A DNA stretch of 51,813 nucleotides from an uncultured Enterobacteriaceae bacterium (GCA_945271245.1 CALYPF010000004.1:1-51813), one strand, 5' to 3'; shown: positions 8,247 through 20,087, numbered from the stretch's first letter. Made by a program: numbers and translations. The notes: a model not told the origin generated them from the letters alone.

Positions 8247-8300
8247 GACAGCGCCTGAAATGTTCACGCTGCTTGTGCGCTTCGTTTTCCAGGCGCTGTC
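8247..8300 (-). terminator. Intercistronic hairpin after the microcin precursor gene
   Basis: GACAGCGCCTG (8247-8257) and CAGGCGCTGTC (8290-8300) form a perfect 11-bp stem with a 32-nt loop. It lies 59 nt past the precursor stop and 142 nt before the next gene. No U-run follows on the minus strand, so it is more likely a leaky terminator or RNA-stabilising hairpin that lets the precursor be made in excess over the export and modification proteins. The rest of 8106-8358 shows no gene. Confidence 0.5.
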
Positions 8301-8358
8301 CAGACACCAACGGGGGGTAACCATCGTTTGTGCAGCACGAGCTAGCTTGCGGAGGCGA

Positions 8359-8646
8359 TTAACGCTGGGTACCGCAGTTCATCCCGTTGGTACGCCCGTT
8401 ACGACCGCCGCCGTCGCTTCCGCCGCCGCCGTTATAGTTAATGCCGCCACCCGGCTTGCCAAAGTTCCAGGCTCCGCTGCCGCTACCGCGATTTGAGTTA
8501 GTGTAAGAGCCGCTGCGATTACCGGCGTTCCCGCCGCTCGAACCGCCGCTGCTGCTACCGCAATTACTGCCCGAACCACCTGCGCCGCAGGTATCGCCGA
8601 AACCACCGGCAATAGTAGAGTACAACTCCGTGGCAATTTCTTTCAT
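8359..8646 (-). CDS. Glycine-rich class II microcin-type precursor with double-glycine leader
   Basis: The 95-aa precursor starts MKEIATELYSTIAGG. This is a 15-residue leader ending in GG, with the hydrophobic and acidic positions of the colicin V leader (MRTLTLNELDSVSGG), which C39 exporters cut after GG. The predicted 80-aa core starts FGDTCGAGG and is extreme in composition: 29 Gly, 13 Ser, 11 Asn and only a few hydrophobic residues. Cysteines are at precursor positions 20, 29 and 91, two of them in NCG contexts. There is no serine-rich siderophore-type tail of the E492 kind. A ribosome site, AAGGAA, precedes the ATG. Colicin V is also Gly-rich, but I recognise no known microcin here. It is the first gene of the cluster. 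Other frames over this region are low-complexity shadows. Confidence 0.85.
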   Translation of the reverse strand: MKEIATELYSTIAGGFGDTCGAGGSGSNCGSSSGGSSGGNAGNRSGSYTNSNRGSGSGAWNFGKPGGGINYNGGGGSDGGGRNGRTNGMNCGTQR

Positions 8647-9023
8647 CTCTGTTCCTTATTTTTGTTTTCCATAACAACATCCAGTGCCGTCATGCTGATG
8701 ACGTCACTGTGGGAGTTTACTGGAATTTTTAGGAAATATAAGGAGGTTTTGATAATTAATAATAAATTGTGATTATGGTTATAAAAATAAAGAGTAATAA
8801 TGTAATTTTGCATTTAAAAGGGAGGCTGTAAGAATATTTTCTGGAGTTATTGGGTTTGCTTTTACGCTGAAATTAACGGCGTAATCAACGCCATTTACTT
8901 GAAAAGCGGCGTTTTACTGGATGTCTGCGATGGGAATAGCCTGAAGCAGCGGCGACAGCGTGCAAAAAAGTCCGTGACGCCGCTTTAGGAGGGATAGAAC
9001 GCAGAGATGTATTTATAAAGGCA
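8647..9023. other. Intergenic region upstream of the microcin precursor
   Basis: These 377 nt lie between the precursor and the baeR stop. The part at 8720-8850 is strikingly AT-rich compared with the flanking genes and is the likely promoter region of the minus-strand cluster. A 16-codon frame at 8643-8693 overlaps the precursor start but has no ribosome site. AACGCC (8890) and GGCGTT (8907) form a small stem followed by a T-run on the plus strand. I see no convincing gene. Confidence 0.5.
8778..8805 (-). promoter_or_regulatory. Putative sigma-70 promoter of the microcin cluster
   Basis: On the minus strand TTACAT (8800-8805) and TATAAC (8778-8783) are separated by 16 nt inside the AT-rich block. 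Both are partial matches to -35 and -10 boxes. Transcription would start near 8771 and give a leader of about 125 nt. AT-rich DNA offers several alternatives, so this is only the best candidate. Confidence 0.3.
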
Positions 9024-9758
9024 TTAATGCGGCGGGATTATCCGCCCCGGCGCGGCCTCCCAGCGGTAGCCAACGCCATACACGGCGCGAATAAACGCCT
9101 GGTCGGCTTCCAGCTCCTCAAGCTTGCGGCGTAAGTTCTTAATATGGCTATCGATAGTGCGATCGGTGACCACCCGATAGTCATCGTAAAGATGATTGAG
9201 CAGGGCTTCCCGGGAAAACACTTTACCCGGCGCGGAAGACAGCGTTTTTAGCAGCCGAAACTCGGCGGGGGTTAACTCCAGCGCGCAGCCGCGCCAGCTT
9301 GCCTGAAAGCGGTCTTCGTTAATGATAAGCGGCGGCTCTTCTTCCTGCTGCAGGCCGCTCTGCTGAGAGGGGCGGCAGCGGCGTAAAATCGCCTTCACGC
9401 GCGCGACGACTTCGCGCGGGCTGTAGGGCTTGCAAATATAGTCATCAGCGCCTATTTCAAGCCCCAGTAGCCGGTCGATCTCTTCGATTTTTGCCGTCAC
9501 CATAATAATCGGAATCTCTGAAAAACGGCGGATTTCCCGACACAGCGTTAGCCCGTCTACCCCCGGTAGCATAAGATCTAACAGAATTAGATCGGGCGGC
9601 GTCTGGCGCACGTACGCCAGCACCGGCTCGCCGCTGGAGATGTGGGTCGGCGCATAGCCCCCCGCGCGCAAATAGTCGACCAAAAGCTGGCCGAGTTTGG
9701 GTTCATCTTCAACCACAAGCACGCGTGGCGCATTATCATCCAAAGGAAATTCCGTCAT
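9024..9758 (-). CDS. baeR: Response regulator BaeR
   Basis: This is the OmpR-family regulator of the BaeSR envelope-stress system, which activates mdtABCD and other efflux genes in response to indole, flavonoids and metals. The receiver domain shows the acidic pair at E17/D18, phospho-acceptor D61 (LLDLMLPG), T88 and K110 (CKPYS). A winged-helix effector domain follows ([14 protein letters not shown], then [16 protein letters not shown]). The protein is 244 aa against 240 in E. coli. The ATG at 9758 overlaps the baeS stop by 4 nt. An upstream in-frame start would lie within baeS and is rejected. It is the last gene of the mdt-bae operon. Confidence 0.97.
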   Translation of the reverse strand: MTEFPLDDNAPRVLVVEDEPKLGQLLVDYLRAGGYAPTHISSGEPVLAYVRQTPPDLILLDLMLPGVDGLTLCREIRRFSEIPIIMVTAKIEEIDRLLGLEIGADDYICKPYSPREVVARVKAILRRCRPSQQSGLQQEEEPPLIINEDRFQASWRGCALELTPAEFRLLKTLSSAPGKVFSREALLNHLYDDYRVVTDRTIDSHIKNLRRKLEELEADQAFIRAVYGVGYRWEAAPGRIIPPH

Positions 9759-11149
9759 AACATCCTCTGCAGTTCTGTTTCCAGCGGCAGCGTTACATTG
9801 ATACTGACGCCGCCCGCCGGCGAATGAGTAGCCTGAAGTGTACCACCGTGCGCCTGCACAATATTCTGGCAAATGGCCAGACCCAGCCCCGATCCGCCGC
9901 TGGCGCGGCTGCGCGAGCCCTCTGCGCGATAAAAGCGTTCAAAAAGCTGGGTCAGTTGTTCATCGCTCACGCCGGGCGCAGTGTCGGCGAAACGCAGATA
10001 CAGGCGATGCCCGCGCGCTTCGCCGCTGATGTGTAGCTCGCCGCCCGCGTCGGTATAACGCAGACTATTTTCCAGTAAATTATTGAATAACTGCATTAAG
10101 CGATCTGCGTCGCCAAACAGCGAAATATGCTGAGGCAGCGTCAGACGCAGCGCTAGCCCCCGAGCATGAAAGCGCGCTTTAAACGCACCGGCGGCCACCT
10201 CCAGCAGCGCGACAATATCTAACGTTTTCTTTTGATAAGCCAGCGCGCCTTCATCGGAAAGCGACAGTTGATGCAGATCGTCAACCAATTTGGTCAGCGT
10301 GGCGACTTCCATCTGCAGCGAGGTAACGGATTCCGGCGTAAAACGCCGCACTCCATCCTGAATCGCCTCCAGTTCGCCGCGCAGCACCGCGAGCGGCGTG
10401 CGCAGCTCGTGGGAGATATCGGCCATGAATGCGCGCCGCATGCGCTGGTTCTTTTCCAGCGTGCTGGCGAGCTGGTTAAAATCCTGTGCCAGACGCCCCA
10501 GTTCATCGCGCCCGACTGGGGTAACCCGGGTACTAAAATCACCGGCGGCCAGGCGATGAGTGCCTTCAACCAGGCGTTTCACCGGCCGCAGCAGGCCGCG
10601 CGCCAGCGGAAATGTCGCTCCCGCCGCCAGTAAAATAGCCAGTATCACGATTATCCAGCTACTGCGGCGCTGCTGTTTATCGAAGTGAATATCGGTGCTG
10701 CGCGTCAGGCGTTCAACCGGTGAGGCAATAACCCAGCCTACCGTAGCGCCGGCGACGGTAATCGCTTTGCGCGTGCCGTCGCGGGGAATAGATGAAGGCG
10801 GGCCAACCAGCTTATTAAAATGTTGATCGGCAACCCAAAACTGAGTGCGCCAGCCGTGAGGCGGCATCGCCGTACTGGTTTGTGGTTCGCGATCGAAGGC
10901 GCGCAGTAACTGGAACATATAGCGATTATTATGGCGCAGGAATTGCCAGTTGCCGTGCTGCGCATACTGCTCAGACAAGGTATCGCTTAATAGCGCCAGC
11001 CGCTGCTCGTTGCCGCTCTTGATATAGCCGATAAAACCGCGTTCAAAACTGATGCGTACCGCAATGTGCATGAGGATCAGCACTGAAATGCAGGTAGCCA
11101 AAATAGCCATAAACAGTTTTCCCGTAATGCCGGGTCGCCACCACTTCAT
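9755..11149 (-). CDS. baeS: Sensor histidine kinase BaeS
   Basis: This is the inner-membrane sensor kinase of the BaeSR pair, 464 aa (467 in E. coli). Transmembrane helices lie near 13-32 and 165-185 around a periplasmic sensor loop. A HAMP linker ([20 protein letters not shown]) follows, then the dimerisation and phospho-acceptor helix with H247 in [19 protein letters not shown]. The HATPase domain shows an N-box ([15 protein letters not shown]) and glycine-rich G boxes (GSGLGLAIC). The order mdtD-baeS-baeR is as in E. coli, but mdtD and baeS are separated by 60 nt rather than overlapping. Confidence 0.97.
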   Translation of the reverse strand: MKWWRPGITGKLFMAILATCISVLILMHIAVRISFERGFIGYIKSGNEQRLALLSDTLSEQYAQHGNWQFLRHNNRYMFQLLRAFDREPQTSTAMPPHGWRTQFWVADQHFNKLVGPPSSIPRDGTRKAITVAGATVGWVIASPVERLTRSTDIHFDKQQRRSSWIIVILAILLAAGATFPLARGLLRPVKRLVEGTHRLAAGDFSTRVTPVGRDELGRLAQDFNQLASTLEKNQRMRRAFMADISHELRTPLAVLRGELEAIQDGVRRFTPESVTSLQMEVATLTKLVDDLHQLSLSDEGALAYQKKTLDIVALLEVAAGAFKARFHARGLALRLTLPQHISLFGDADRLMQLFNNLLENSLRYTDAGGELHISGEARGHRLYLRFADTAPGVSDEQLTQLFERFYRAEGSRSRASGGSGLGLAICQNIVQAHGGTLQATHSPAGGVSINVTLPLETELQRML

Positions 11150-11209
11150 ATTTCAGGTCTCCCTGACGCCGCACCGGCGGCGCAGTTCTTTCATAACAGA
11201 ATCGGCGCT

Positions 11210-12631
11210 TCAGGCGCCTGAATCGCGTTGATTGTTCCGGGCAAGCGCTGCATTTTTACCGCTGTCGTCCGGAACTCTGGTGAATAGCAGCGCGGGGAGC
11301 GCAACGATCAGCGCCACAGCAAGCCAGGTGAAAAAGAATACGCTGTGCGCGGTACCGCCATCTGCCGTCACGTGCCGTGCGCTGAAAACCCCTAATATCA
11401 GGCCAGCGATAGTGACGCCAAGGCTCATCGAAAGCTGCATCACCATCGAGAGCAGACTATTACCGCTGCTGGCCAGTTGATCGGGTAAATCTTTCAGCGT
11501 CAGGGTGTTCATGCTGGAAAACCGCATGGCATTAACCATCCCGAGGCAGAACAGTACTACCGGCAGCAGCGGATACCAGCCCATCAGGCCGACGCCCATC
11601 AGTAATACACAGTTCAGCGCCAGCCCGAGCGTGGCGAACACCAGGACGCGGCGGTAGCCAAACCGGTTAACCACCTGCACCACGATCCGCTTCATGCTCA
11701 TACTGCCCAGCACCATCGGGATCATCATTAGCCCCGCGTGAAATGGGCTAAAGCCTAAACCGATTTGCAGGAACACCGGGGTCATGAACGGGAGCATGCC
11801 GCTGCCAATGCGCGCGCACAGGCTGCTGCTAAGACCGAGGGAGAACGTGCGTGTGTTAAACAGCGTCAGGCTAAACAGGGCGCGCGGGCTGCGCCGGGCG
11901 TGCCAGAGGTAAATAATCAGCGCCAGCGCGCCGATGACGGCCAGCAGCGCGGTAAGCGCTGTGGATAACCCCATGCCCCGGTGGCCATCCAGCGCGAGCG
12001 TTAGCGCCGCCATGCCGACCGCCAGTAAGACAAAGCCTACGGCGTCGAAGCGACGGGTTTGCAGGGTGTAATTTGGCATTAGCCACAGCGTCGCGATGGC
12101 GCCGAGAATGCCCACCGGCAGATTAATCAAAAATATCCAGTGCCAGGATGCATATTCTACCAGTAAGCCGCCCAGCGCTGGCCCCAGCAGCGGGCCTATC
12201 TGACCGGGCAGCGTAACAAACGTCATGGCGGCCATATACTGGCTGCGCGGCACAATTTTCATCACCGTCAGGCGGCCCACAGGAACCATCATGGCGCCGC
12301 CAAGCCCCTGAACGACGCGCGCGGCGATCAGCCCGTCCAGAGTCACAGCGCGTGCGCACAGTAAAGAGCCAGCGGTAAAGATAACGATGGCGCAAAAAAA
12401 GACGTTGCGCACGCCGACTCTGTCCGCCAGCCAGCCGCTGGCAGGCAGCATTATCGCTACGGTCAGCACGTAGGAGACAATAACCATATGCATATGCAGC
12501 GGGCTTTCACCCAGGCTGCGCGCCATGGATGGCAGCGCCGTATTCACAATAGTGGTATCCAGCGCCTGCATAAAAAAACCAAAGGCGACTATCCATAGCT
12601 GCCAGCGCACGCTGCCGTGAAGTGCGATCAT
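11210..12631 (-). CDS. mdtD: Major facilitator transporter MdtD
   Basis: This 473-aa, 14-helix DHA2-family transporter closely matches E. coli MdtD (471 aa), for example [20 protein letters not shown] at the N-terminus and the [13 protein letters not shown] motif A. It is encoded within the mdtABC-baeSR operon but is not needed for the RND pump's drug resistance; a role in iron-citrate export has been proposed for the E. coli protein. The start lies 5 nt after the mdtC stop. No disruption is seen. The C-terminal tail is short and polar. Confidence 0.95.
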   Translation of the reverse strand: MIALHGSVRWQLWIVAFGFFMQALDTTIVNTALPSMARSLGESPLHMHMVIVSYVLTVAIMLPASGWLADRVGVRNVFFCAIVIFTAGSLLCARAVTLDGLIAARVVQGLGGAMMVPVGRLTVMKIVPRSQYMAAMTFVTLPGQIGPLLGPALGGLLVEYASWHWIFLINLPVGILGAIATLWLMPNYTLQTRRFDAVGFVLLAVGMAALTLALDGHRGMGLSTALTALLAVIGALALIIYLWHARRSPRALFSLTLFNTRTFSLGLSSSLCARIGSGMLPFMTPVFLQIGLGFSPFHAGLMMIPMVLGSMSMKRIVVQVVNRFGYRRVLVFATLGLALNCVLLMGVGLMGWYPLLPVVLFCLGMVNAMRFSSMNTLTLKDLPDQLASSGNSLLSMVMQLSMSLGVTIAGLILGVFSARHVTADGGTAHSVFFFTWLAVALIVALPALLFTRVPDDSGKNAALARNNQRDSGA

Positions 12632-12636
12632 TGTCT

Positions 12637-15600
12637 TTACGACGCCTCCGTGGTTGAGTTTGAGGCGCGCCGGTTTTTTGCGCGCACAAAGCGCTGGCGC
12701 AGGCCATCAAAAAACAGATACACCACCGGCGTGGTATAGAGCGTCAATAATTGACTCATGACCAGGCCACCGACGATAGTGATACCGAGCGGCTGGCGCA
12801 TTTCCGAGCCGTCACCCTGTGAAATCACCAGCGGCAGCGCGCCAAGAATCGCCGCCAGCGTGGTCATCATGATAGGGCGAAAGCGCAGCACGCAGGCCTG
12901 ATATATCGCCTGCTTCGGGGTCAGCCCACCGTGGCGCTGCGCTTCCAGCGCGAAGTCAACCATCATAATGGCGTTTTTCTTCACAATCCCAATGAGCAGC
13001 ATGATGCCAATAAGCGCGATAAGACTGAACGGCGCATTAAATAGCTCCAGCGCCAGCAGCGCACCGACGCCGGCCGAGGGCAGCGTGGATAAAATCGTCA
13101 GCGGGTGAATATAACTTTCGTACAAAATGCCCAGTACGATATACACCGTCGCCAGCGCTGCCAGGATCAGCACCAACTGGGAATTTTGCGTATCTTTAAA
13201 CATTTGCGCGGTTCCGGAATAACTGCCGCGCACGCTGGACGGCACGCCGAGCGCCACCATTGCTTTATCAATGGCCTCGCTGGCCTGTGAAAGCGATACG
13301 CCGGTCGGCAGGTTAAACGCAATCGTTGACGAGGCGGAAAGACCTTCATGGCTTACCGACAGCGGGGCGTTAGCCGGGCGCCATGAAGCAAACCACGACA
13401 GCGGAATCGTCTTTCCTTCCTTATTGATGACGTACATTTTGTCCAGCGCGCTGATATCCTGCGCGTCGCGCGGGTCAACTTCTATCACCACCTTGTATTG
13501 ATTGAGCGGCTGGTAAATGGTGGATATCTGCCGCTGACCAAACGCATTATTTAATAGTTCGTTGACGTCAGAGACGCTGATCCCCAGCCGGGCCATTGCT
13601 TCGCGGTTATACTCAAGCGCCATTTCCGCGCCGTTGTCTTGTTGATCTGAGTTGACGTCGGCGAGTTCCGGCAGCGCCGACAGCGCTTTGCGGATGCGCG
13701 GTTCCCATTCGCGCAGCGCGTTTAGGTCATCAGACAGCAGGCTGTACTGATAGCTGGCGTTAGACTGCCGCCCACCGACGCGAATATCCTGTACTGCCAT
13801 TAAAAACAGGCGTGCGCCCGGTTCGCTGGCCAGTTTTTTGCGCAGCCTATCGATAATTTGCTGGGCGCTTGCGCCGCGTTCAGCGCGCGGTTTCAGGGTT
13901 ATAAACATCATGCCGCTGTTTACCCGCGAGCCGCCGGTAAACCCGGTGACGTTATCCACCGCCGGATCGTCGCGGATGATTTTCATAAAATCCCGCAGTT
14001 TGCCGCGCATCGCCTGGAAAGAGATGCTTTGGTCGGCCTGAATCCCGCCCATCAGCGCCCCGGTGTCCTGTTCCGGGAAGAACGTTTTCGGCACGATAAT
14101 ATACAGCCAGACGTTAAGGGCGATTGTCGCCAGTAATACCACGCCGACGGTGCGCGCGTGATCGAGCGCCCAGCGCAAAGTGCGCTCATAGGCGCGCTGG
14201 AGGCCCGTCAGTATCCGGGCTATCACGCTAGGGCGGGACGCGCTGGCGGGCTTTGCCCGCAGCAGCCAGCCGCACATCATTGGCGTCAGCGTCAGAGATA
14301 CGGCCAGCGAGATGGCGATGGAGACCGACAGCGTGACGGCGAACTCACGGAATAGCTTGCCCGGCAGGCCGCCCATTAACAGCAGTGGCAGAAAAACGGC
14401 GACCAGCGACAGGCTCATGGAAAGCACGGTAAAACCCACTTCGCGCACGCCCTGCAGCGCGGCCTGCAGCGGCCGCACGCCGTTTTCTATATGCCGTGAA
14501 ATGTTCTCCAGCACCACAATGGCGTCGTCCACCACAAATCCGGTGGCGATGGTGAGCGCCATCAGCGACAGATTATTTAAGCTGAATCCGCACAGGTACA
14601 TGGCGGCAAAGGTACCGATTAATGAAACCGGCACCGCGACGGCGGGGATTAATGTGGCGCGCCCGGAGCGCAAAAAAGCAAACACCACCAGGATCACCAG
14701 CGCTACCGCGATAATTAACGTTTGTTCGACTTCCGCCAGCGAAGCGCGAATCGTCGGTGAACGATCCAGAGCGACCTGTAAATCGATGGCCGCGGGAATG
14801 CTTTCGCGCAGCGCCGGTAGCCGGTCGCGTATCCGATCGACCGTATCAATAATATTGGCTTCCGGGGTTTTGCGGATCATCAGCAAAATCGCCGGCTTCG
14901 CGTTGGTCATGCCCGCATTGCGCTTATCCTGAACCGAGTCCGTGACGCTGGCGACATCGCGCAGGCGCACCGCCGCGCCGCTGCGGTAATGCACCACCAG
15001 CGGTGCATAATCTTCGGCCTGCTTTAATTCATCGTTGGTTTGTAACTGCCAGCGCTGCTGGTCATCTTCTATAGCGCCCTGGGGGCGACGCACGTTTGCA
15101 CTGCTGATGGCTTTACGCACATCGTCCAGCGTTACGCCCTGATTAAACAGCGCCTGAGGATTAAGGGTGACGCGCACGGCGGGCAGCGAACTGCCGCCGA
15201 CGTCTACATCGCCGACGCCGTCCAGTTGGGAAAGCGTTTGCGCCAGTTGCGTAGAGGCAAAATCATAGAGCTTGCCCTGACTCCAGGTATCCGAGGTCAG
15301 CGTCAGGATCATAATCGGCATATCCGCCGGGTTAGCTTTCCGATAGGTCGGGCGATTAGGCATTCCGCCGGGGAGCAAACTTTGCGCCGCGTTGATTGCC
15401 GCCTGTACATCGCGCGCCGCGCCGTTAATATCCCTGTCGAAATCAAATTGTAAAATAATCCGCGTCTTGCCAAGCGAGCTGGTCGACGTCATTTCATTAA
15501 CGCCCGCAATGCGCCCCAGCGCACGCTCCAGCGGCGTGGCCACCGAAGAGGCCATGGTTTCCGGCGACGCGCCCGGCATTGAGGCGCTGACCATTATCAC

Positions 15601-15729
15601 CGGAAAATCCACCTGCGGCAGCGGGGCTACCGGCAGCAAACGAAAGCCGAGCACGCCGCACAGCGTAATGGCCACGCTCAGCAAAATAGTGGCTACCGGG
15701 CGATGAATAAACAGCGCGAAAAATTTCAC
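12637..15729 (-). CDS. mdtC: RND efflux pump subunit MdtC
   Basis: This 1030-aa inner-membrane proton-driven pump subunit (1025 in E. coli) forms the MdtB2C heterotrimer with MdtB. The complex exports bile salts, novobiocin and other compounds through MdtA and TolC. Visible RND features are the N-terminal helix ([14 protein letters not shown]), the TM4 proton-relay aspartates in [19 protein letters not shown], and the C-terminal [14 protein letters not shown] and [12 protein letters not shown] repeats. It begins directly at the mdtB stop and is followed by mdtD. The two pump genes are paralogues in tandem. Confidence 0.97.
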   Translation of the reverse strand: MKFFALFIHRPVATILLSVAITLCGVLGFRLLPVAPLPQVDFPVIMVSASMPGASPETMASSVATPLERALGRIAGVNEMTSTSSLGKTRIILQFDFDRDINGAARDVQAAINAAQSLLPGGMPNRPTYRKANPADMPIMILTLTSDTWSQGKLYDFASTQLAQTLSQLDGVGDVDVGGSSLPAVRVTLNPQALFNQGVTLDDVRKAISSANVRRPQGAIEDDQQRWQLQTNDELKQAEDYAPLVVHYRSGAAVRLRDVASVTDSVQDKRNAGMTNAKPAILLMIRKTPEANIIDTVDRIRDRLPALRESIPAAIDLQVALDRSPTIRASLAEVEQTLIIAVALVILVVFAFLRSGRATLIPAVAVPVSLIGTFAAMYLCGFSLNNLSLMALTIATGFVVDDAIVVLENISRHIENGVRPLQAALQGVREVGFTVLSMSLSLVAVFLPLLLMGGLPGKLFREFAVTLSVSIAISLAVSLTLTPMMCGWLLRAKPASASRPSVIARILTGLQRAYERTLRWALDHARTVGVVLLATIALNVWLYIIVPKTFFPEQDTGALMGGIQADQSISFQAMRGKLRDFMKIIRDDPAVDNVTGFTGGSRVNSGMMFITLKPRAERGASAQQIIDRLRKKLASEPGARLFLMAVQDIRVGGRQSNASYQYSLLSDDLNALREWEPRIRKALSALPELADVNSDQQDNGAEMALEYNREAMARLGISVSDVNELLNNAFGQRQISTIYQPLNQYKVVIEVDPRDAQDISALDKMYVINKEGKTIPLSWFASWRPANAPLSVSHEGLSASSTIAFNLPTGVSLSQASEAIDKAMVALGVPSSVRGSYSGTAQMFKDTQNSQLVLILAALATVYIVLGILYESYIHPLTILSTLPSAGVGALLALELFNAPFSLIALIGIMLLIGIVKKNAIMMVDFALEAQRHGGLTPKQAIYQACVLRFRPIMMTTLAAILGALPLVISQGDGSEMRQPLGITIVGGLVMSQLLTLYTTPVVYLFFDGLRQRFVRAKNRRASNSTTEAS

Positions 15730-18700
15730 TTACGCCTCCCGGTCGCGCGTCGGAAAACGGCTGCGCAGACGCTGTGCCAGCGTATCGAATAATAAATAGA
15801 TAACCGGGGTGGTAAACAGCGTCAGTACCTGGCTGACCAGCAGGCCGCCCACCATACCGATTCCCAGCGGGCGGCGCAGTTCTGCGCCGACGCCGGTACT
15901 GAGCATTAACGGCAGCGCGCCCAGCAGCGCGGCAAGCGTCGTCATTAGTATCGGACGAAAGCGCAGTAAACAGGCCTGATAAATAGCGTCATACGGCGCC
16001 ATTCCCCGCTCGCGCTCCGCCGCTAGCGCGAAGTCGATCATCATGATGGCGTTCTTTTTCACGATCCCGATAAGCAAAATGATGCCGATAATCGCTATCA
16101 CATCCAGGTCGTGACCCGACAGCCACAGGGCCAGCAGCGCGCCGACGCCAGCGGTTGGCAGCGTCGAGAGAATCGTTATCGGGTGGATAAAGCTTTCATA
16201 TAACACCCCCAGCACGATATACATGGCGACTACCGCCGCGATAATCAGCCACACCGTGCTGGAAAGCGCGCTCTGGAAGGCGAGGGTGCTGCCCTGAAAC
16301 GACGTCGTGATGTCCTGCGGAAAAGCGAGTTCCCGCTCGGCGTTGTTAATGGCCTGCACCGCATCGCCCAGCGCATAGTGCGCCGGAACGTTAAATGAAA
16401 TCGTGGTTGAGGGGAACTGATCCAGATGGTTAACGGTCAGTGGCCCAAAGCGCTGCTCGATTTTTGCAATAGCGTTTAGCGGCACGCTGGCGCCGTCGCT
16501 GCCGGTAAGCCGGATGTTATCCAGTGCGCTCAAGCCCGGCGTGGCGCGGGTATCCTGTTCCAGCACCACGCGATACTGATTCGCCTGGGTATAAATCGTG
16601 GATATCAGCCGCTGGCCGAAGGCATTATACAGCGCGTTATCCACATCGGCCATGGTGATACCGAGGCGGCTGGCGGTGTCGCGATCGACATTGACCCAGG
16701 CGACCAGCCCTTTATCCTGCCAGTCGCTGCTAACGTCGGCTAACTGCGGCAGCGCGCTGAGTTTGTCCATGAGTTTTGGCACCCACAGGCTAAGTTCATC
16801 GAGCGAGGTGGCCTGCAAAGAGAACTGGTACTGGGTGCGGCTCGCCTGAGTGTCGATGGTCAAATCCTGCACTGGCTGAAGGTAGAGCGCAATGCCGGGC
16901 AGCCCGGCCGCCTGCGTCTGTAAACGCGTTATGACCGCGCTGATGCGATCGTCGCGCTCATCTAATGGCTTTAAGTTGATCTGCAGGCGCCCGCTATTTA
17001 ACGCCGGGTTGGTGCCGTCGACGCCGATAAACGTCACCACGCTTGCTACCGCCGGGTCTTTACGTATCAGGTCGGCGACCTGGCGTTGGCGTTCCGCCAT
17101 GCTGGCCCACGAGGCCGACTGCGGCGCCTGCAGCGTGCCTTGAATAATGCCGTTATCCTGCACCGGGAAAAACCCTTTCGGGATCAGCATCCACAGCGCT
17201 ACGGTCAGCGCCAGCGCGCTGAGCGCAACGCTGAGCGTTAGCCAGGGGTGATTAAGCACCCGCTTCAGTAACCGGCCATAGGCGGCAATTACCCGATCGA
17301 ACTGGCGCTCCGCCGCCGCTGAAAAGCGCCCCTGTTTCGTCAGGGAGGCGTGACTGAGCATGCGGGCGCACATCATTGGCGTCAGGGTCAATGAAATGGC
17401 GGCGGAAATCAGGATAGCCACCGCCAGCGTGATGGCGAATTCGCGAAACAGGCGCCCGACAATATCCCCCATAAACAGCAGCGGGATCAGAACCGCAATC
17501 AGGGAGAAGGTGAGGGAGATAATAGTAAAGCCGATTTCACCGGCGCCTTTTAGCGCGGCCGCTAACGGTTTTTCACCTTTTTCGATATAGCGGGAAATGT
17601 TCTCAATCACCACAATCGCATCGTCCACCACAAAACCGGTGGCGATGGTGAGCGCCATGAGCGTCAGGTTATTGATGGAAAAACCGAGGAATACCATAGC
17701 GGCAAAGGTACCGATCAGCGACAGCGGCACCGCCACGGCGGGAATAATCGTGGCCGGAATATTGCGCAGGAAGAGCCAGATAATCATTACCACCAGCGCT
17801 ATCGCGAGCACCAGTTCAAACTGAGTGTCGCTGACGGAAGCCTGAATATTTGCGGTGCGATCGGCGATAAGCGTTACGTTGACCGATTTCGGCAGGCTCT
17901 TTTTCAGCGTCGGTAAAAGCTGGCGAATTTGGCCGGCGGTTTCAATGATATTGGCGCCCGGCTGGCGCTGAATATTCATCACAATCGCCTGCTGTTTATT
18001 GGCCCAGGCGCCGAGCCAGGCGTTTTCTGCCCCCTGTTCTACCGTAGCCACGTCGCCGAGCCGCACCGGAGCGCTATCGCGCCACGCGATAATAAGCTGC
18101 CGATACTCCTGCGCAGATTTCATTTGATCGTTAGCGGAAAGCGTAATGGCGCGCGTTGGGCCGTCAAGATTACCTTTGGCAGATTTGACGTTAGCACTAC
18201 CGATAGCGCTGCGCACCGTTTCGCCGGTGAGCCCCAGCGCGGCCAGCGCCTGAGCGTTAAGTTTTACCCTCACCGCGGATCGCTGGCCGCCGGAAAGTGT
18301 AACCAGCCCGACCCCGCCGACCTGAGAAATTTTCTGCGCCACGCGGGTTTCGACCATATCCTGCACCTGGGTCATCGGCAGGGCGGTGGAGGTAACCGCG
18401 AGCGTCATGATAGGCGGGTCCGCCGGATTGACTTTATTGTAAACCGGCGGGTTAGGCAGATCGTTTGGCAGCAGATTGGTGGCGGCATTAATTGCGGCCT
18501 GCACTTCCTGTTCTGCAACATCGAGCGATAGCGTTAACTGAAACTGGAGTGTGACGACGGAAGCGCCGCCCGAACTCTGAGAAGACATCTGCTTTAAGCC
18601 GGACATCTGCCCGAACTGGCGCTCCAGCGGCGCGGTAACCGCCGAGGTCATGACGTCCGGGCTGGCGCCGGGGTAGAGTGTGACCACCTGAATGGTGGGA

Positions 18701-18852
18701 TAATCCACCTCTGGCAACGCGGAAACGGGCAGGAAGCGGTAGCCGACGATGCCGGCTATTAAAATAGCCACCATTAGCAGCGTTGTCGCAACGGGCCGCA
18801 GGATAAACAGCCGCGACGGACCGCCGGTAGCGCTGGGAGGTAACACCTGCAT
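15730..18852 (-). CDS. mdtB: RND efflux pump subunit MdtB
   Basis: The protein has 1040 aa, the same length as E. coli MdtB, and is the partner of MdtC in the heterotrimeric pump. The N-terminus [20 protein letters not shown] is nearly identical to the E. coli protein. The TM4 aspartate pair is present in [19 protein letters not shown], as are the periplasmic porter domains and the second-half repeat ([14 protein letters not shown]). The ATG overlaps the mdtA stop by one base (TGATG), which supports coupled translation. No disruption is seen. Confidence 0.97.
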   Translation of the reverse strand: MQVLPPSATGGPSRLFILRPVATTLLMVAILIAGIVGYRFLPVSALPEVDYPTIQVVTLYPGASPDVMTSAVTAPLERQFGQMSGLKQMSSQSSGGASVVTLQFQLTLSLDVAEQEVQAAINAATNLLPNDLPNPPVYNKVNPADPPIMTLAVTSTALPMTQVQDMVETRVAQKISQVGGVGLVTLSGGQRSAVRVKLNAQALAALGLTGETVRSAIGSANVKSAKGNLDGPTRAITLSANDQMKSAQEYRQLIIAWRDSAPVRLGDVATVEQGAENAWLGAWANKQQAIVMNIQRQPGANIIETAGQIRQLLPTLKKSLPKSVNVTLIADRTANIQASVSDTQFELVLAIALVVMIIWLFLRNIPATIIPAVAVPLSLIGTFAAMVFLGFSINNLTLMALTIATGFVVDDAIVVIENISRYIEKGEKPLAAALKGAGEIGFTIISLTFSLIAVLIPLLFMGDIVGRLFREFAITLAVAILISAAISLTLTPMMCARMLSHASLTKQGRFSAAAERQFDRVIAAYGRLLKRVLNHPWLTLSVALSALALTVALWMLIPKGFFPVQDNGIIQGTLQAPQSASWASMAERQRQVADLIRKDPAVASVVTFIGVDGTNPALNSGRLQINLKPLDERDDRISAVITRLQTQAAGLPGIALYLQPVQDLTIDTQASRTQYQFSLQATSLDELSLWVPKLMDKLSALPQLADVSSDWQDKGLVAWVNVDRDTASRLGITMADVDNALYNAFGQRLISTIYTQANQYRVVLEQDTRATPGLSALDNIRLTGSDGASVPLNAIAKIEQRFGPLTVNHLDQFPSTTISFNVPAHYALGDAVQAINNAERELAFPQDITTSFQGSTLAFQSALSSTVWLIIAAVVAMYIVLGVLYESFIHPITILSTLPTAGVGALLALWLSGHDLDVIAIIGIILLIGIVKKNAIMMIDFALAAERERGMAPYDAIYQACLLRFRPILMTTLAALLGALPLMLSTGVGAELRRPLGIGMVGGLLVSQVLTLFTTPVIYLLFDTLAQRLRSRFPTRDREA

Positions 18853-20087
18853 CAGGAGTGCGCTCCCTGCGCGCCGGGCGCAGCCGCGCGCGGTGGCGTA
18901 ATTTCAGTTTTATCCGCCGCGCTGACGACGGTCACTACAGTGCCTTCGGTGAGGCGGTCGATACCGTCAGTTACCACGCGGTCGCCGGCGGAAATCCCCC
19001 CGGTAATGGTTACTTTTTCACTGTTTTGCAGCCCGGTGGTCACCGCGTGCTTGCTCACCCGATTGCCGTCACCCAGCACCCAGACAAAATGCCCTTCATT
19101 GCCCATCTGCAGCGCGGCGGCGGGGATCACTACCGCATTTTGCTCCGTGGAGACCAGCATTCGCGCGTTGACAAACTGATTAGGGAACAGCGCGTCATCG
19201 GCGTTGGTAAAGCGGGCTTTAAGTTTGATGGTGCCGGTGCTGGCGTCTATCTGGTTATCCAGGCTTAACAGCGTGCCGTCGCTGAGTTTACGGGTATTAG
19301 TACGATCCCAGGCTTCGACGCTCAGGGCCGCGCCGCGCTTTTGCGCCGCGATAATATCGGCGATGTTGTTTTCCGGCAGGGTAAAGAGCACATCGATAGG
19401 GTGCGTTTGCGTGAGCACCACAATGCCGTCGCTATCCGCGCTGGAAATTTGATTGCCGATATCTACGCGGCGCAGCCCCACGCGCCCGTCGATGGGCGCG
19501 GCGATCCGGCTCCAGTCGAGCTGAAGCTGCGCGCTGGCGACGGCGGCTTCGTCGGCTTTTATTAATCCGGAGGTTTCGTTGACTTTCGCCCGCTGGGCGT
19601 CCAGCTCCTGTTGCGATACTAGCTGCGTTTTCGCCAGTTGCTGATAGCGACCTAAATCGCGGCTGGCATTGGCGAGGGTCGCCCGATCCCGGGCAAGCTG
19701 GCCCTGAGCCTGCGCCAGCGCCACCTTAAACTGGCTGGGATCGATTTCTGCCAGCAGCGCGCCGGCTTTCACCTGCTGGCCCTCCTGAAAATGGATGGCT
19801 AACAGCTGGCCGCTAACCCGGCTGCGCACCGTTACCGTATTTGCGGCGGTGACGGTGCCGAGCCCGGTCAGGAAACGCGGTACTGCTTCATTAGTGGCCG
19901 TTGCTGCCTGAACCGGCGGCGCTGCGCCCCGGCCCCCTTTACCCGCGCGCGCGTGGGGCGCTTTATTACCGCCAGGCGCCGCAGCACCGCCGGAGGCGTC
20001 ATGGCGCCAGAGCCAGAAGGCGGCCAGCGCCGCAATAATTAAACCGCCCAGCCAGAGCCTGCGGGAGCGTAAGGAGCCTTTCATCAA
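18852..20087 (-). CDS. mdtA: Membrane fusion protein MdtA
   Basis: This is the periplasmic adaptor linking MdtBC to TolC, 411 aa (415 in E. coli). A basic N-terminus and one hydrophobic segment (about 12-27, [17 protein letters not shown]) act as signal or anchor and are followed by a Gly/Ala-rich linker. The lipoyl domain ([18 protein letters not shown] and [17 protein letters not shown]) encloses an alpha-hairpin rich in Gln and Ala; beta-barrel and membrane-proximal domains follow. It is the first gene of the mdtABCD-baeSR operon, with a BaeR box upstream. Confidence 0.96.
   Translation of the reverse strand: MMKGSLRSRRLWLGGLIIAALAAFWLWRHDASGGAAAPGGNKAPHARAGKGGRGAAPPVQAATATNEAVPRFLTGLGTVTAANTVTVRSRVSGQLLAIHFQEGQQVKAGALLAEIDPSQFKVALAQAQGQLARDRATLANASRDLGRYQQLAKTQLVSQQELDAQRAKVNETSGLIKADEAAVASAQLQLDWSRIAAPIDGRVGLRRVDIGNQISSADSDGIVVLTQTHPIDVLFTLPENNIADIIAAQKRGAALSVEAWDRTNTRKLSDGTLLSLDNQIDASTGTIKLKARFTNADDALFPNQFVNARMLVSTEQNAVVIPAAALQMGNEGHFVWVLGDGNRVSKHAVTTGLQNSEKVTITGGISAGDRVVTDGIDRLTEGTVVTVVSAADKTEITPPRAAAPGAQGAHS

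Noticed and set aside
8260..8496. Alternative Ala-rich plus-strand frame across the precursor gene
   Set aside because: It is a low-complexity shadow of the glycine codons. The minus-strand frame has the ribosome site and GG leader.
8643..8693. A 16-codon leader frame overlapping the precursor start (ATGA)
   Set aside because: The overlap is suggestive of coupling, but no ribosome site is present and the peptide is short. Chance is likely.
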